A stretch of 23,045 bases of DNA from contig CALGYY010000285.1 of the NCBI GenBank assembly GCA_937934705.1, positions 1-23,045 of the forward strand. Reading direction: 5' to 3'. A program made the translations under genes and the position numbers. This DNA comes from an uncultured Bacteroidota bacterium. GTDB taxonomy: Bacteria; Bacteroidota; Bacteroidia; Bacteroidales; CAIWKO01. The notes beneath the pieces are model-generated. The model saw only the letters and a list, made by a program, of their open reading frames with translations. It had not been told where the DNA came from and made no database searches. Positions 7,059 through 16,100 of the stretch are shown here, piece after piece (the stretch's first letter is position 1; every line of letters begins with the position of its first letter).

Positions 7059-7809
7059 ACATCATGTCCTCACTGCAGGGATGGCCTTCAGCCTGCTGAC
7101 AGGCGCGTTGCTGCTGCCGGGCTGTGACAAGGATCACTGTACCGATTGTTTCAAATCAACGGGTGAGATCATCACTGAGCAAAGGCCTTGCGGACAGATT
7201 GCCGATATCATCCTGCAGGACGGGATCAATCTCTATATCGGGTACGACAGTATATTCAGTCTGAGCGTGGAAGGGGGAGAGAAACTGCTTCCGGGCGTAA
7301 TCACAGAGTCGGTCGGTAATACTCTGTTTATCCGGGATGAAAACCGTTGCAACTGGGTGCGGAGTTTTAAGAATGAGATCAATGTATTCCTCAGGCTCCC
7401 TTACCTGAGGAAACTTGAGTACAGGGGCACCGGTAACATTACAGGAACGGGTACTTTAAGAGGGGATACCATTGTTATCGATTTCTGGGATGCTTCGGGC
7501 ACCCTAAGCCTTGACGTAGACTGCCGGGAAACCCATCTCCGTATGCATACGGGCTGCGGAGATGCGGAGATCAGCGGGAAAACAATAAATGCCTACTATT
7601 ACAACCGTGGCAATGGCGCTATACGTTGTGGAAGTTTGTTGTCGGCCGGGACTTACATTGACGCCAAGTGCACCAACGAAAGTGAAGTTTATGCCAGCGC
7701 CTGGCTCTTTGCACGGATCACTTATATCGGTAATGTATATTACCGCGGAAACCCCCCTGAAATCGGATCGGTGACCACAGAAAGGGGCCGGCTGATCCAC
7801 CTGGAATAA
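7036..7809 (+). CDS. GIN-domain (DUF2807-type) lipoprotein
   Basis: This predicted lipoprotein has a signal peptide ending in lipobox LLPGC (lipidated Cys30), then a Cys-rich stretch (CDKDHCTDC) and a right-handed beta-helix-like region with the short beta repeats typical of the putative auto-transporter adhesin head GIN domain (DUF2807). The ILQDGINLYI segment carries the GIN motif itself. GIN proteins are common surface or periplasmic proteins in Bacteroidota and have no settled function. I start at the ATG at 7036 (257 aa), which supplies a lysine before the hydrophobic core. A later ATG at 7081 would leave a signal peptide with no basic residue. Overlap with the acyl hydrolase gene suggests a two-gene operon and perhaps a shared outer-membrane role. 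Confidence 0.72.
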   Translation: MAWVTVFKHHVLTAGMAFSLLTGALLLPGCDKDHCTDCFKSTGEIITEQRPCGQIADIILQDGINLYIGYDSIFSLSVEGGEKLLPGVITESVGNTLFIRDENRCNWVRSFKNEINVFLRLPYLRKLEYRGTGNITGTGTLRGDTIVIDFWDASGTLSLDVDCRETHLRMHTGCGDAEISGKTINAYYYNRGNGAIRCGSLLSAGTYIDAKCTNESEVYASAWLFARITYIGNVYYRGNPPEIGSVTTERGRLIHLE

Positions 7810-7812
7810 AAA

Positions 7813-7830
7813 AACCGGCCGGAGCCGGTT
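7813..7830 (-). terminator. Shared terminator between convergent lipoprotein genes
   Basis: AACCGGC (7813-7819) and GCCGGTT (7824-7830) form a 7-bp stem with a 4-nt loop. Read on the minus strand, the stem is followed by a long T-run, making a textbook intrinsic terminator for the MORN-repeat gene. On the plus strand only a loose T-rich stretch follows, so termination of the GIN gene is likely weaker. Confidence 0.75.
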
Positions 7831-7833
7831 AGA

Positions 7834-8265
7834 TCATTTCTTCGTATAATCGATCTCCTTGATCAGCTTGCCGTTCTCGTCGTAAAAACGCCATTTGCCG
7901 ACCATTTCTCCATTGCTGTATTTCCCTTCAAAATTCTTCTTCCCGTTTTCGTGGTACGTGGTGCGCTTTCCATCATCCAGGCCTTTCTTAAAGTAGCCGA
8001 CGCTCCAACGGTTTCCGTTCTTATAATACACGATCCACTTACCGTGCTTGAGGTTGTCTCTGAACTCACCCTCATACATCAGGTTATGATCGGGATAAAA
8101 TGCCTTTTCTTTGACCAGGTCACGGACCCCGTCATGATCCTCATAATACCGCACAATCTTCGGACTGCCGTCAGGATAGCTTTCTGTGATCTCCTCTACC
8201 AATGCGGGCTTACAACCAAGGAGCAGGAGCAAAGGCAACAATAATGACAGAACAGAACTCTTCAT
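7834..8265 (-). CDS. MORN-repeat lipoprotein (YwqK-like family)
   Basis: This is a 143-residue lipoprotein with a short, very hydrophobic signal (LLLPLLLLLGC) and lipidated Cys18. The mature part has at least three MORN_2-type repeats of about 23 residues. Each has a G-K-W or G-K-R core followed by Y-x-x-NG, for example KHGKWIVYYKNG, DDGKRTTYHENG and MVGKWRFYDENG. Such repeats form a ladder of beta hairpins. Databases often name this family 'toxin-antitoxin system YwqK antitoxin', but no toxin gene is present here, so I do not adopt that role. The ATG at 8265 is preferred over a TTG 9 nt upstream. It follows the OmpH-like gene by 15 bp, so the two are probably co-transcribed. A strong terminator lies just after the stop. 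Confidence 0.75.
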   Translation of the reverse strand: MKSSVLSLLLPLLLLLGCKPALVEEITESYPDGSPKIVRYYEDHDGVRDLVKEKAFYPDHNLMYEGEFRDNLKHGKWIVYYKNGNRWSVGYFKKGLDDGKRTTYHENGKKNFEGKYSNGEMVGKWRFYDENGKLIKEIDYTKK

Positions 8266-8280
8266 AAAAATCAATTTCGG

Positions 8281-8964
8281 TTAATCTTCCTCCTCAGGGG
8301 TGGCTTTTTTGAATTTTTTGTACTCTTCATTCAAACCTTTTATCACAGGTTCCGTGATTTCAAATACGGAATCTGCCCAAAGGATGCTGCCCCCATAGGA
8401 ACGCTCAAGGATGTAGGTATAATTGTGCTTCTGGTTGTAACGGGCCACGAACTTAACAATGGTGTCGTGTACTTCCATATTTCGTGTGGTCTTCTCGTCG
8501 ATCAGTTTTTGCGACAATTGAGCATCCAGTTCCTGAAGACTCTGCTGCTTCTTGGCCAGCTTTTCTTCAGTCTTCTTTTGTTCGTCAAGCGTCAGCTGAT
8601 AGGCTGAGGCTTTCTTAATGTATTCGTTGTATTCGTTCTGAAAAGCATTAACACTGGCGGTGTACTGGTTCATCAGGTTCTGCTCATAAGCGGCCAGTTC
8701 AGCCTTTACATCCGTGACAAAATCATATTGCTCCCACACGGAGTCTGTATTGATCCACGCAACGGAAATATTCCCATCAGATGGGGTCCCGGACTCGCTC
8801 TTGCCCTCTGTTTTTCCTGTGGTGAAGACTACCACCAGAGCCGCCAGTGCGATCAGAAGGCTCAGGATACTGACAGATAGCGAGAGCTGGTTTTTGCGGG
8901 CCGGTGCCGGCTTTGATTCCGAATCATGGACCGGAAGAGGGTTGTTTTCCTGATGGTCATTCAT
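8281..8964 (-). CDS. OmpH/Skp-family membrane-anchored protein
   Basis: The protein has 227 residues: a charged cytoplasmic N-terminus (1-28), one membrane helix (about 29-48), a linker, and a periplasmic domain (about 66-215). The domain begins with the beta strand ISVAWINTDSVWEQYD and continues into a long coiled coil (85-165) rich in Gln, Glu and Lys. This is the OmpH/Skp plan, a jellyfish-like trimer that holds unfolded outer-membrane proteins. Classical Skp has a cleaved signal peptide. This one appears to keep an uncleaved membrane anchor after a 28-residue tail, so it is a membrane-tethered variant. It lies downstream of recQ on the same strand, with a -7 promoter box at 8994-9001. Family assignment is good; chaperone activity is inferred. 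Confidence 0.82.
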   Translation of the reverse strand: MNDHQENNPLPVHDSESKPAPARKNQLSLSVSILSLLIALAALVVVFTTGKTEGKSESGTPSDGNISVAWINTDSVWEQYDFVTDVKAELAAYEQNLMNQYTASVNAFQNEYNEYIKKASAYQLTLDEQKKTEEKLAKKQQSLQELDAQLSQKLIDEKTTRNMEVHDTIVKFVARYNQKHNYTYILERSYGGSILWADSVFEITEPVIKGLNEEYKKFKKATPEEED

Positions 8965-8993
8965 AAAGCTTCAGTGTTTTTCTGGTTAAAGTG

Positions 8994-9001
8994 CAAAGAT
9001 A
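8994..9001 (-). promoter_or_regulatory. Candidate -7 promoter element of the OmpH-like gene
   Basis: TATCTTTG on the minus strand matches TAnnTTTG, 29 bp before the ATG at 8964. No TTTG is found at the usual spacing, so strength is uncertain. Confidence 0.4.
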
Positions 9002-9048
9002 ATCGAATCCGGGGAATGTAAGGCACAGGACGCCTGGCACCACATGAC

Positions 9049-11250
9049 CTAGTTGCCGATTTCCGACATGAATTTTAGGCGCATCAGGCGGATTTCCTCT
9101 TCCGTGTATTCCTGCTCACCCAGTTCCTGTAGGGCGACTTCCACGGAATCCGTTTCCGCTGATCTGAAATAATCAAAGATCTCTTCCTGATGATATGGAT
9201 CAATATACTCATCTATGTAGTAACACAAATCAAGCTTGGTCCCTGAGGCCACGATGCTCTCGAGCTCTGTCATCAGCTCTTCAATAGTGAGTGATTTAGC
9301 CAGGGCCAGGTCCTCAAGGGGAACTTTACGGTCGATCCCCTGGATGAGGAAGACCTTAATACCGCTTTTGGAAACCGGCGATTTGACCAGCATATCCATC
9401 GGACGGATGATCTCGTTCTCCTCTACATACTTATTGATGAGTTCCAGGAAGGGTTTTCCGTACTTCTGAGCTTTGCCCGCACCCACACCGGTGATCTGCA
9501 TCAGTTCCTCCATCTTGATGGGGTACTGTATGGACATATCCTCCAGCGAAGGATCCTGAAAGATCACGAATGGCGGCAGGTTCTCCTTGCGTGCCATCTG
9601 CTTGCGCAGGTCTTTCAGCATGGTGAAAAGCGTTTTATCGGCCGTGCTGACTTTGGCGCCGGCACCACTGTAAAAGTCCTCGTCGTCAGGATTGTTGTAA
9701 TCATGATCATGCATCAGCATGATAGAATAGGGCTCTTCCAGGAACTGGTGACCTTCAGGGGTCATCTTCAGTATGCCGTAATTTTCAATGTCTTTAACCA
9801 GCAGGCGGTTGATCAGTGACTGACGGATCACGGCATTCCAGAAACGTTCGTCCTTCTCCATCCCTTTGCCGAAGACCTCCAGCTTATTATGCCTGAATTC
9901 CTTGATGTTTGCGGAAACTTTCCCGGTGATGATGTTGATGATGTGGCCGGCCTTGAACTGTTCTTTCACCGCTACAATGGTGTCCAGCACAAGTTCAACA
10001 TACTCGCTGCCTTCGAATTTGGTTTTCGGATGCAGACAGTTATCGCAGTTCTGACAGTTTTGTTCGTGGAAAATCTCCCCGAAATAATGCAGCAACTGCG
10101 TTCTCCTGCATACCGAAGATTCAGCATAAGCAATGGTCTCCACAAGGAGCTGACGGGCAATTTCCTGCTCGGCCACATGCTTGTTCTTGGTGAATTTCTC
10201 CAGCTTCTGAATATCATCATAAGAATAGAACGTAATACAGTTGCCTTCCCCGTCATCCCTTCCGGCACGGCCGGTTTCCTGGTAATAACCTTCCAGGCTT
10301 TTGGGGATATCATGATGGATCACGAAGCGGATATCGGGTTTGTCGATACCCATTCCAAAAGCTATCGTTGCCACAATCACATCCACTTCCTCCATCAGAA
10401 AACGATCCTGATGATCTACCCTCACATGGGCTTCCAGACCGGCATGATAGGGAACTGCCTTGATGCCGTTGACCTGCAGGGTCTCGGCCAGTTCCTCCAC
10501 TTTCTTACGGCTCAGACAATACACGATCCCTGATTTTCCGGCTTGTGTTTTTATGTACTTAATGATTTCTTTTGCGACATCTTTGGTTTTCGGTCGCACC
10601 TCGTAATACAGGTTGGGGCGGTTGAAACTCGACTTGAAAAGGGTCGCGTTCATCATGTGAAGGTTCTTCTGAATATCGAGCTGAACCTTGGGTGTAGCAG
10701 TGGCGGTTAATGCGATGACAGGGACTTTCTGTCCGATGGCATCAATGATGGGCCTCAAACGACGGTATTCCGGTCTGAAATCATGGCCCCACTCGGAGAT
10801 ACAATGGGCCTCATCAATTGCGTAAAATGATATCTTGATCTCCTTCAGGAAATCAATATTGTCTTCCTTCGTCAGAGATTCCGGGGCCACGTAAAGGAGT
10901 TTGGCTTTACCGTCGAGAAGGTCGGTCTTGACCTGCGCGATCTCCTGACGCGAAAGTGAAGAATTCAGGAAATGTGCAATCCCCTTGTCAATCCCAAAGC
11001 TGCGCATGGAATCAACCTGGTTTTTCATGAGTGCGATCAGGGGAGAAACCACGATAGCTGTCCCTTCGCTGACGAGCGCCGGGAGCTGGTAACACAATGA
11101 TTTACCGCCGCCCGTGGGCATAATCACAAAAGAGTCCTTCCCGCTGAGCAGATTACGGATGATGGCTTCCTGGTTCCCCTTAAAGGTATCAAACCCAAAA
11201 AACTCTTTCAGAACCTTGTGAAGTTGTTTGTCTTCCTTAACTTTTGCCAT
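9049..11250 (-). CDS. recQ: ATP-dependent DNA helicase RecQ
   Basis: This superfamily 2 3'-5' helicase acts in recombination and replication-fork repair. In 733 residues the order is: motif I GGGKS (47-51), DEAH box (146-149, IDEAHCISEWGHDFRPE), motif III TATAT, motif V around 296-303, arginine-finger motif VI QETGRAGRD (324-332), then the Zn-binding RQC region with Cys381, Cys399, Cys402 and Cys405. A winged helix follows, then an HRDC domain beginning near DLRKQMARKENLPPFVIF with its ITGVGAGKAQKYG helix-hairpin. After HRDC comes about 110 further residues containing an HTH-like segment (SLTIEELMTELESIV), an extension seen in many Bacteroidota RecQs. The upstream region has an A/T-only inverted repeat but no consensus promoter that I could find. 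Confidence 0.96.
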   Translation of the reverse strand: MAKVKEDKQLHKVLKEFFGFDTFKGNQEAIIRNLLSGKDSFVIMPTGGGKSLCYQLPALVSEGTAIVVSPLIALMKNQVDSMRSFGIDKGIAHFLNSSLSRQEIAQVKTDLLDGKAKLLYVAPESLTKEDNIDFLKEIKISFYAIDEAHCISEWGHDFRPEYRRLRPIIDAIGQKVPVIALTATATPKVQLDIQKNLHMMNATLFKSSFNRPNLYYEVRPKTKDVAKEIIKYIKTQAGKSGIVYCLSRKKVEELAETLQVNGIKAVPYHAGLEAHVRVDHQDRFLMEEVDVIVATIAFGMGIDKPDIRFVIHHDIPKSLEGYYQETGRAGRDDGEGNCITFYSYDDIQKLEKFTKNKHVAEQEIARQLLVETIAYAESSVCRRTQLLHYFGEIFHEQNCQNCDNCLHPKTKFEGSEYVELVLDTIVAVKEQFKAGHIINIITGKVSANIKEFRHNKLEVFGKGMEKDERFWNAVIRQSLINRLLVKDIENYGILKMTPEGHQFLEEPYSIMLMHDHDYNNPDDEDFYSGAGAKVSTADKTLFTMLKDLRKQMARKENLPPFVIFQDPSLEDMSIQYPIKMEELMQITGVGAGKAQKYGKPFLELINKYVEENEIIRPMDMLVKSPVSKSGIKVFLIQGIDRKVPLEDLALAKSLTIEELMTELESIVASGTKLDLCYYIDEYIDPYHQEEIFDYFRSAETDSVEVALQELGEQEYTEEEIRLMRLKFMSEIGN

Positions 11251-11280
11251 AGGTGAACAAAATGCTGATCAGTGTTTTTG

Positions 11281-11316
11281 TTTTTTTTTCTTTGCTATTA
11301 CGAAGTTAAAAAAAAA
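11281..11316. repeat. A/T inverted repeat upstream of recQ
   Basis: Nine T residues (11281-11289) and nine A residues (11308-11316) face each other, with an extra CTT/AAG pair closing an inner loop. The structure lies about 30-65 bp upstream of the recQ ATG and between tonB and recQ. It may terminate tonB transcripts or act as an AT-rich upstream element. There is no GC stem of a classical terminator. Confidence 0.4.
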
Positions 11317-11475
11317 CCAATACCAACACAGGGATAAAATAATATGCTGTCCAAAAAACCTTTCACCCATGCGCCTTTTTACGCCCCGGCCGATATAAAA
11401 TACTGCGGTGACGGGCATGGGAAGATAAAGGTAAAGATATTCCCCTGAAAAGAAACAAATTTAATTAGTGAAACT

Positions 11476-12177
11476 TTAGTTAAGAGTGAATACGAGGGGA
11501 ACCACCAGGTGAACCCTGACCGCGACACCGTTCTGGCGCCCGGCTGTCCAGCGCGGCATGGAGCTGATCACTCGCAGAGCTTCTTCATCACAGCCATGGC
11601 CTATCCCTTTCATGAGCCTGACGTTTGTAATACTTCCGTCGGTTTCCACAACAAAAGAAACATATACCGTTCCCCGGATTTTATTCTTCCGGGCATCGGG
11701 CGGGTAATTGATGTTCTGCTGTAAAAAGCGGATGCGCTCTTTCTCTCCTCCCGGGAATGCAGGAGCTTGCTGGACAGAATAGTACAGGGGTCCGTCTCCC
11801 TGACCATTGCCTTGTCCCATACCACTTCCTGCAGTGTCGGTGCCGTTCCCCTCGGCCGGATTGACCAGGGTGTCAGTGATCTCCGCTTCATTGCTGATCT
11901 GTGGCACAAACTGACGGATCTCCGGTGCGCCGGAGGGCATAGCTTGCTTTTTTTTCAGAGGATGATTCAATCCCTCCGGACCACCGGCATCGAAAAAATA
12001 CCAGCTTTCCTGTTTTGCGCCACCGGTATTACGGCCCTGATAGAATGCGAGAATCATGAGGAGAACAAAAGCCAGAAGGGTGGTCATGGCCGACCAGAAT
12101 AATACCGCCGGGTTTTGCCGTCGTAAACGGTAAGCCCCGTAGACCTGATTACGGTTTCTGAACAGCCATTGCTCCAT
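11476..12177 (-). CDS. Energy transducer TonB family protein
   Basis: TonB passes energy from the proton motive force to outer-membrane TonB-dependent receptors such as SusC-like porins. The 233-residue protein has a basic cytoplasmic N-terminus (RNRNQVYGAYRLRRQ, typical of Bacteroidota TonBs), one membrane helix (about 27-47), a periplasmic linker rich in Gly/Gln (GSGMGQGNGQGDG), and a TonB C-terminal domain (about 148-233). That domain carries the family's YPPDARKNKIRGTVYVSFVV and VVPLVFTLN strands. The linker is not Pro/Lys-rich as in E. coli TonB. No ExbB/ExbD genes are nearby, so it must work with a motor encoded elsewhere. It is last in the gcvH-vanZ-tonB group, 51 bp after the VanZ-like gene. 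Confidence 0.88.
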   Translation of the reverse strand: MEQWLFRNRNQVYGAYRLRRQNPAVLFWSAMTTLLAFVLLMILAFYQGRNTGGAKQESWYFFDAGGPEGLNHPLKKKQAMPSGAPEIRQFVPQISNEAEITDTLVNPAEGNGTDTAGSGMGQGNGQGDGPLYYSVQQAPAFPGGEKERIRFLQQNINYPPDARKNKIRGTVYVSFVVETDGSITNVRLMKGIGHGCDEEALRVISSMPRWTAGRQNGVAVRVHLVVPLVFTLN

Positions 12178-12228
12178 CGCTGGGTGAGGTCGGTATAGAT
12201 CCTGAATAACGCCGGGCAGACTTCTGTA

Positions 12229-12621
12229 TTATACGGTCCGGGATTTCTTCCTTTCTGACCGGAGGATCAGACGCCGCCCAAACAAAAATACGGCAATTCC
12301 TGCACATACCCCCGCCAGATCGGCCACAGCGTCCCAAATATCGGCTTCCCTGCCGGTAAAGAAAAGGGCCTGGAGGATCTCCGTTGCAATCCCGTAAACC
12401 CCTGATAACAATGCAGCCGTTAGTATAATGATGAAAAAGCGCTTAACAGACCAAACCCTCTTCAGCCCGTAGGCCAGCAAAAAGGCCTGTACACCAAATA
12501 AAAATGCATGCACCCACTTGTCTGCGTATGGGATCACATCCCGCCATGACCATTCTGAATAATCATTCGGGGGCAGCGACAGCAATACCATGATCACGAC
12601 AGCCCATAATGCTGCGGGCAT
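12229..12621 (-). CDS. VanZ-like family integral membrane protein
   Basis: This is a 130-residue inner-membrane protein of the VanZ-like family. Four hydrophobic helices are visible. The conserved segments are the loop DKWVHAFLFGVQAFLL (34-49), EILQALFFTGREADIWDAVADLAG (81-104, acidic/Arg active-loop-like) and a basic C-terminal tail. VanZ itself gives low-level teicoplanin resistance, but most family members are uncharacterised, and resistance should not be inferred here. The frame stays open upstream of the ATG at 12621 into the end of gcvH. A non-ATG start (CTG at 12624 or 12660) could add a short basic leader. The gap to gcvH is 40 bp. Confidence 0.82.
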   Translation of the reverse strand: MPAALWAVVIMVLLSLPPNDYSEWSWRDVIPYADKWVHAFLFGVQAFLLAYGLKRVWSVKRFFIIILTAALLSGVYGIATEILQALFFTGREADIWDAVADLAGVCAGIAVFLFGRRLILRSERKKSRTV

Positions 12622-12661
12622 CAGTAACCAGCCTTTGCGAAAGCGGAAAGGAGGACGCAGT

Positions 12662-13042
12662 TTAATGACTGATTTGCTCGGTATATTGCGCCGGACTCAG
12701 CAATTCGCTGACTTCTGCCGGGTTTGCGATCCTGATCTTCACAATCCAGCCATCACCATAAGGGTCTTTGTTCAGAATCTCAGGGGTGGATTCAATGGCA
12801 GGATTCAGCTCGAGAATCTCTCCGCCTACAGGCAGAAACATATCGGAAACTGTTTTCACAGCTTCGATGGTACCGAAAGACTCACCTTTTCCAAGGGTTT
12901 CACCCACGGTGTTCACTTCAACAAATACCACATCGCCCAGCTGGCTCTGTGCAAAGTCGGTGATGCCAACGAAGGCTTCATTGCCTTCAACCCTTAACCA
13001 TTCATGGTCTTTTGTGTAATGTAAATTGCCCGGTACGTTCAT
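12662..13042 (-). CDS. gcvH: Glycine cleavage system H protein
   Basis: GcvH carries the aminomethyl group on a lipoyl arm between the P, T and L proteins of the glycine cleavage system. This 126-residue protein has the standard start (YTKDHEWLRVEG), the ITDFAQSQLGD segment and the lipoylation site Lys63 in IEAVKTVSD. The frame is open to 13087, but the ATG at 13042 is right. It gives the family's N-terminus, and a promoter box at 13065-13072 lies between the two candidate starts. The other cleavage-system genes are not in the window, so H stands apart, as is common in Bacteroidota where gcvH sits next to sprA. A second role as lipoyl donor to other complexes is possible. Confidence 0.96.
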   Translation of the reverse strand: MNVPGNLHYTKDHEWLRVEGNEAFVGITDFAQSQLGDVVFVEVNTVGETLGKGESFGTIEAVKTVSDMFLPVGGEILELNPAIESTPEILNKDPYGDGWIVKIRIANPAEVSELLSPAQYTEQISH

Positions 13043-13064
13043 AACAGTATTATTATTGGATGCC

Positions 13065-13072
13065 CAAAAGTA
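13065..13072 (-). promoter_or_regulatory. Candidate -7 promoter element of gcvH-vanZ-tonB
   Basis: TACTTTTG on the minus strand matches TAnnTTTG, 22 bp before the gcvH ATG. There is no good TTTG 19 bp further up. It suggests that gcvH can be transcribed independently of sprA. Confidence 0.45.
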
Positions 13073-13118
13073 TATTTTTTTAAGCAATCAGCTGAGTTAT
13101 CCCGAAAAAAATCAAACC

Positions 13119-16100
13119 TTACTGGGCCAGCGTGAACCGCAGGCTGAGTCCCGCATTGGTGTTGGAGTTACGGTAATTGGAGGTGACAAAGGGGTTGTTG
13201 ATGATCTTGTCGAAGAAGAGCCGGATATTGAATTTCTCACTGATCTGGTAATCGGCAGAAACACTGATCGACATGACCCGCTGACCTGCAGAAACCTGAT
13301 CGAGGTTTTCCACCAGCTTGCGCAATACCGTCTTGTTGTCGCGTATGGAAAAGTCTGCCTTAATGTTGAGGTCGCTTTTGATCAGTTTTTTCCTTCCGCC
13401 ACTTTTAATATTGAAGCTCACATTCTTTACCCTGTAACCGGCTCCGATCACGTATTCATCACTGGTGACCTCGGTCAGCTGGGTGTTGGAGAAACTCAGC
13501 GCAAGGTTGCGGGTCTTCCTGATCTCGAATTTGATCAGCAGGCTGTTGACCATCGTCATATCAAAACCAATCAGCGGACTGAACTGCTCATTGATGGATA
13601 TCGTCCCGATTTCCCTCTCTGAAATGAAGTTGTTGGCAACGTCCCTCACGTAGGTATAGCCGTCAAGGTCTTCATCCCTGAATCGCACGCTGGTTACGTA
13701 AGAGCCTACACTGTATGTATTACGATAAGAATGTGAAAGGGAGAAGTTTTTAAAATATTTCTTGATCCATTTGATCTTGGTCAGACCGGTGTATGTGATC
13801 TTCCAGTTGGGCAACGGAAAGGCGCTCAGTAGTTTTTGACTGAAAGGTTTCAGGCCTATCTTTTCCGGATCTTTTTTCGCATACGCAGCCAGGAATGCCG
13901 GTATCAGTACATCCTGTGATGTGGCCCCGTAACCATCGGGGAAACCCAGGCTGTCGAGCGCGCCGCTGGAGAAGGGATTGGCCTGAGCCAAACGGTTGGC
14001 GATGATAATCCTGTAATCCTTGAACTTTTCAAAAGTGGCGTTGCTGTTATCTTTGTTATCCCCGATAAATGCGGTTCCCCAGGTCAGGTATGACATAGAG
14101 AAACTTCCGGTTTGCATGGGGGAGTATTCATTGAAGCCGCCCAAACCATCGCCCCGGAGGTACATGCTGTTCACGTTGGTATAACTGGAGTTGGCCGTTA
14201 CATCTATCCTGAGTGCAGGTAAAGGTTCAAGGGTCACCTGAAGGTTCAGGGTTTTGCTTTCCTTCACCGCATAGGGCATATTCAGATTGGTATCCGTACT
14301 CATCCATCCTTCACGATATGCAATGGCCCTGATGTCCTGACCTCCGCCCCAGATATCACTCGGATTACCGAAAACGAAATCTATGCCCGGAGCCATCTGC
14401 TTCCAGTCCATCCCAAGGGCAACGGGCTTCGGCATAAAACCCGGAAGTACTTCCCCGTTGTTTTCCTGATAGGAGAAGTTGGCCGTTTTAACCAGCATGA
14501 GAATACTTAATGCGTTGTCAAGAATCTCTTTTCCCCAGTTAATCTTGTTTTCCGCACTGTCGCCCTCCGCCGGAGGCATATTGCTTTTGGGCTGCTTGGT
14601 ACTTCCCTGCCGCTTCTTGTCATTGATCTTCTTCAGGTATGGAATATAATTGTATAGATTGACAAAATTGGCATTGATGTTCAGTTGCTGGGTGTTTGAG
14701 TTCTCGATGGTGTTCCCCATCGGGTTCTCAATGATGCGGTCAAGAGAATCCGTGGTCAGCGGCAGTGCCGTCCAGCTGTAATTACCGCCGTATTTCGCCG
14801 TCGCCGTCACCCAGCTCAGGAAGGGCAGCTTATTGATGGGAACATTATAGGTAATGTCCAGCTTCTGGTTGTAAGTGGTCAGACGGCCGAAATCCAGAAC
14901 GTTGTTCCAAACCGAGTCCCGCAGTTCCTTATAATTGGGATTGTTCTTGTCTATCTTCCCGGGAGGTTCGTCAACCCTTGCATTGGCCATGGCCGAATAG
15001 TCGAGCTTAAGATTCTGCGTGAGATCCCACTTCAGGCCGTAATTGCGGGTCCAGTTGAATGATTTGATATAGGTGGGCTCCAGAATGATGATGGCCGTGG
15101 TCTTGTTGCGCAGCAGACTCTCTGAGAACTGCTTGTCCAGATCCGTGCGGAAAGTAAGCATCTTGGGCATGTAGTAAAAATTGAAGTCCTTGATGATCCG
15201 CAGATATTTGTTGTTCATGAACTTCACCTTGTCAAAAGGTTTCACCGGCTTTGGTGTCCCGGTGAAGTTATAACCCAGACCGCCCCGGTGCGTTTTCTTT
15301 ACATCATATTCTATATCTACATTCCTGTGATAAATCTCGGTGAATGCATAGCTGATGTCAAGGTTTTCAACATCCCAGATATGCGACTTGGAGGAACCGC
15401 TGACCTTGGTTTTGCGAACGTTCATGAAGTTGAGACTCTGACGCCTGGTGTAATCCTGGGTGCGCTCACGGATGGAATCCTTTTCCTGTTTGGAATCAAA
15501 AGTGGCCAGGTCGTCCTTGTACTTGATGTCGGGGTTCAGCGGATTATACTGTGGTGTGCTGCGTGTCTCCGCAAAATCATAGTGCATCGGGATCTTCAGT
15601 CCCCATTTCTCAGGGAAGAATTTTCCAAGTTCAAGATTGGTTGCAATATCATAACTGACCAGTGTTTCCTTCTGCCGCTCATTCACCTTCTTGTCGATAC
15701 TCCCGAAACCGGGTGTCGAGATGGTCCCCGCGACACTCAGGTTACCGAAATCCGCAAGTGCCGCGTTAACGCGTGCCGTTGCTGCCCATCCGCCGTCTTC
15801 GTCAAAGTCGGTGAGACGAAGTTCATTCAGCCAGACTTCAGCGCATTTGGGATTGCCGTCATCGTAAGGATTGGATGAAGATTGTTTCGGGTTACGGATA
15901 CCCAGCATGATGGTCTTGACAGCGCTCAGACTTGGATTTCCGACTACCGTGATAATGTTCCCGAAATCATCATAGGTGATGAACGGCATCGTAATACTGA
16001 TGGGTGAACCCGGTTCGCGCATGGCCGTGTTGCGGTCTTTCTTGGCATTCACCAGGTATTCAAGAATGATCTCCATTTGGTTTTCAGGGTACCAGATGGA

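Noticed and set aside
7834..8265. Toxin-antitoxin module suggested by the YwqK family name
   Set aside because: The protein is a secreted MORN-repeat lipoprotein and its neighbour is an OmpH-like protein; no toxin gene is visible.
12229..12621. Glycopeptide resistance determinant (VanZ)
   Set aside because: Only the broad VanZ-like membrane family is supported; no vanA/vanH/vanX genes, and the gene sits in a core operon.
13043..13087. Longer N-terminus of GcvH starting at 13087
   Set aside because: The extra 15 residues are not family-like and contain the gcvH promoter box.
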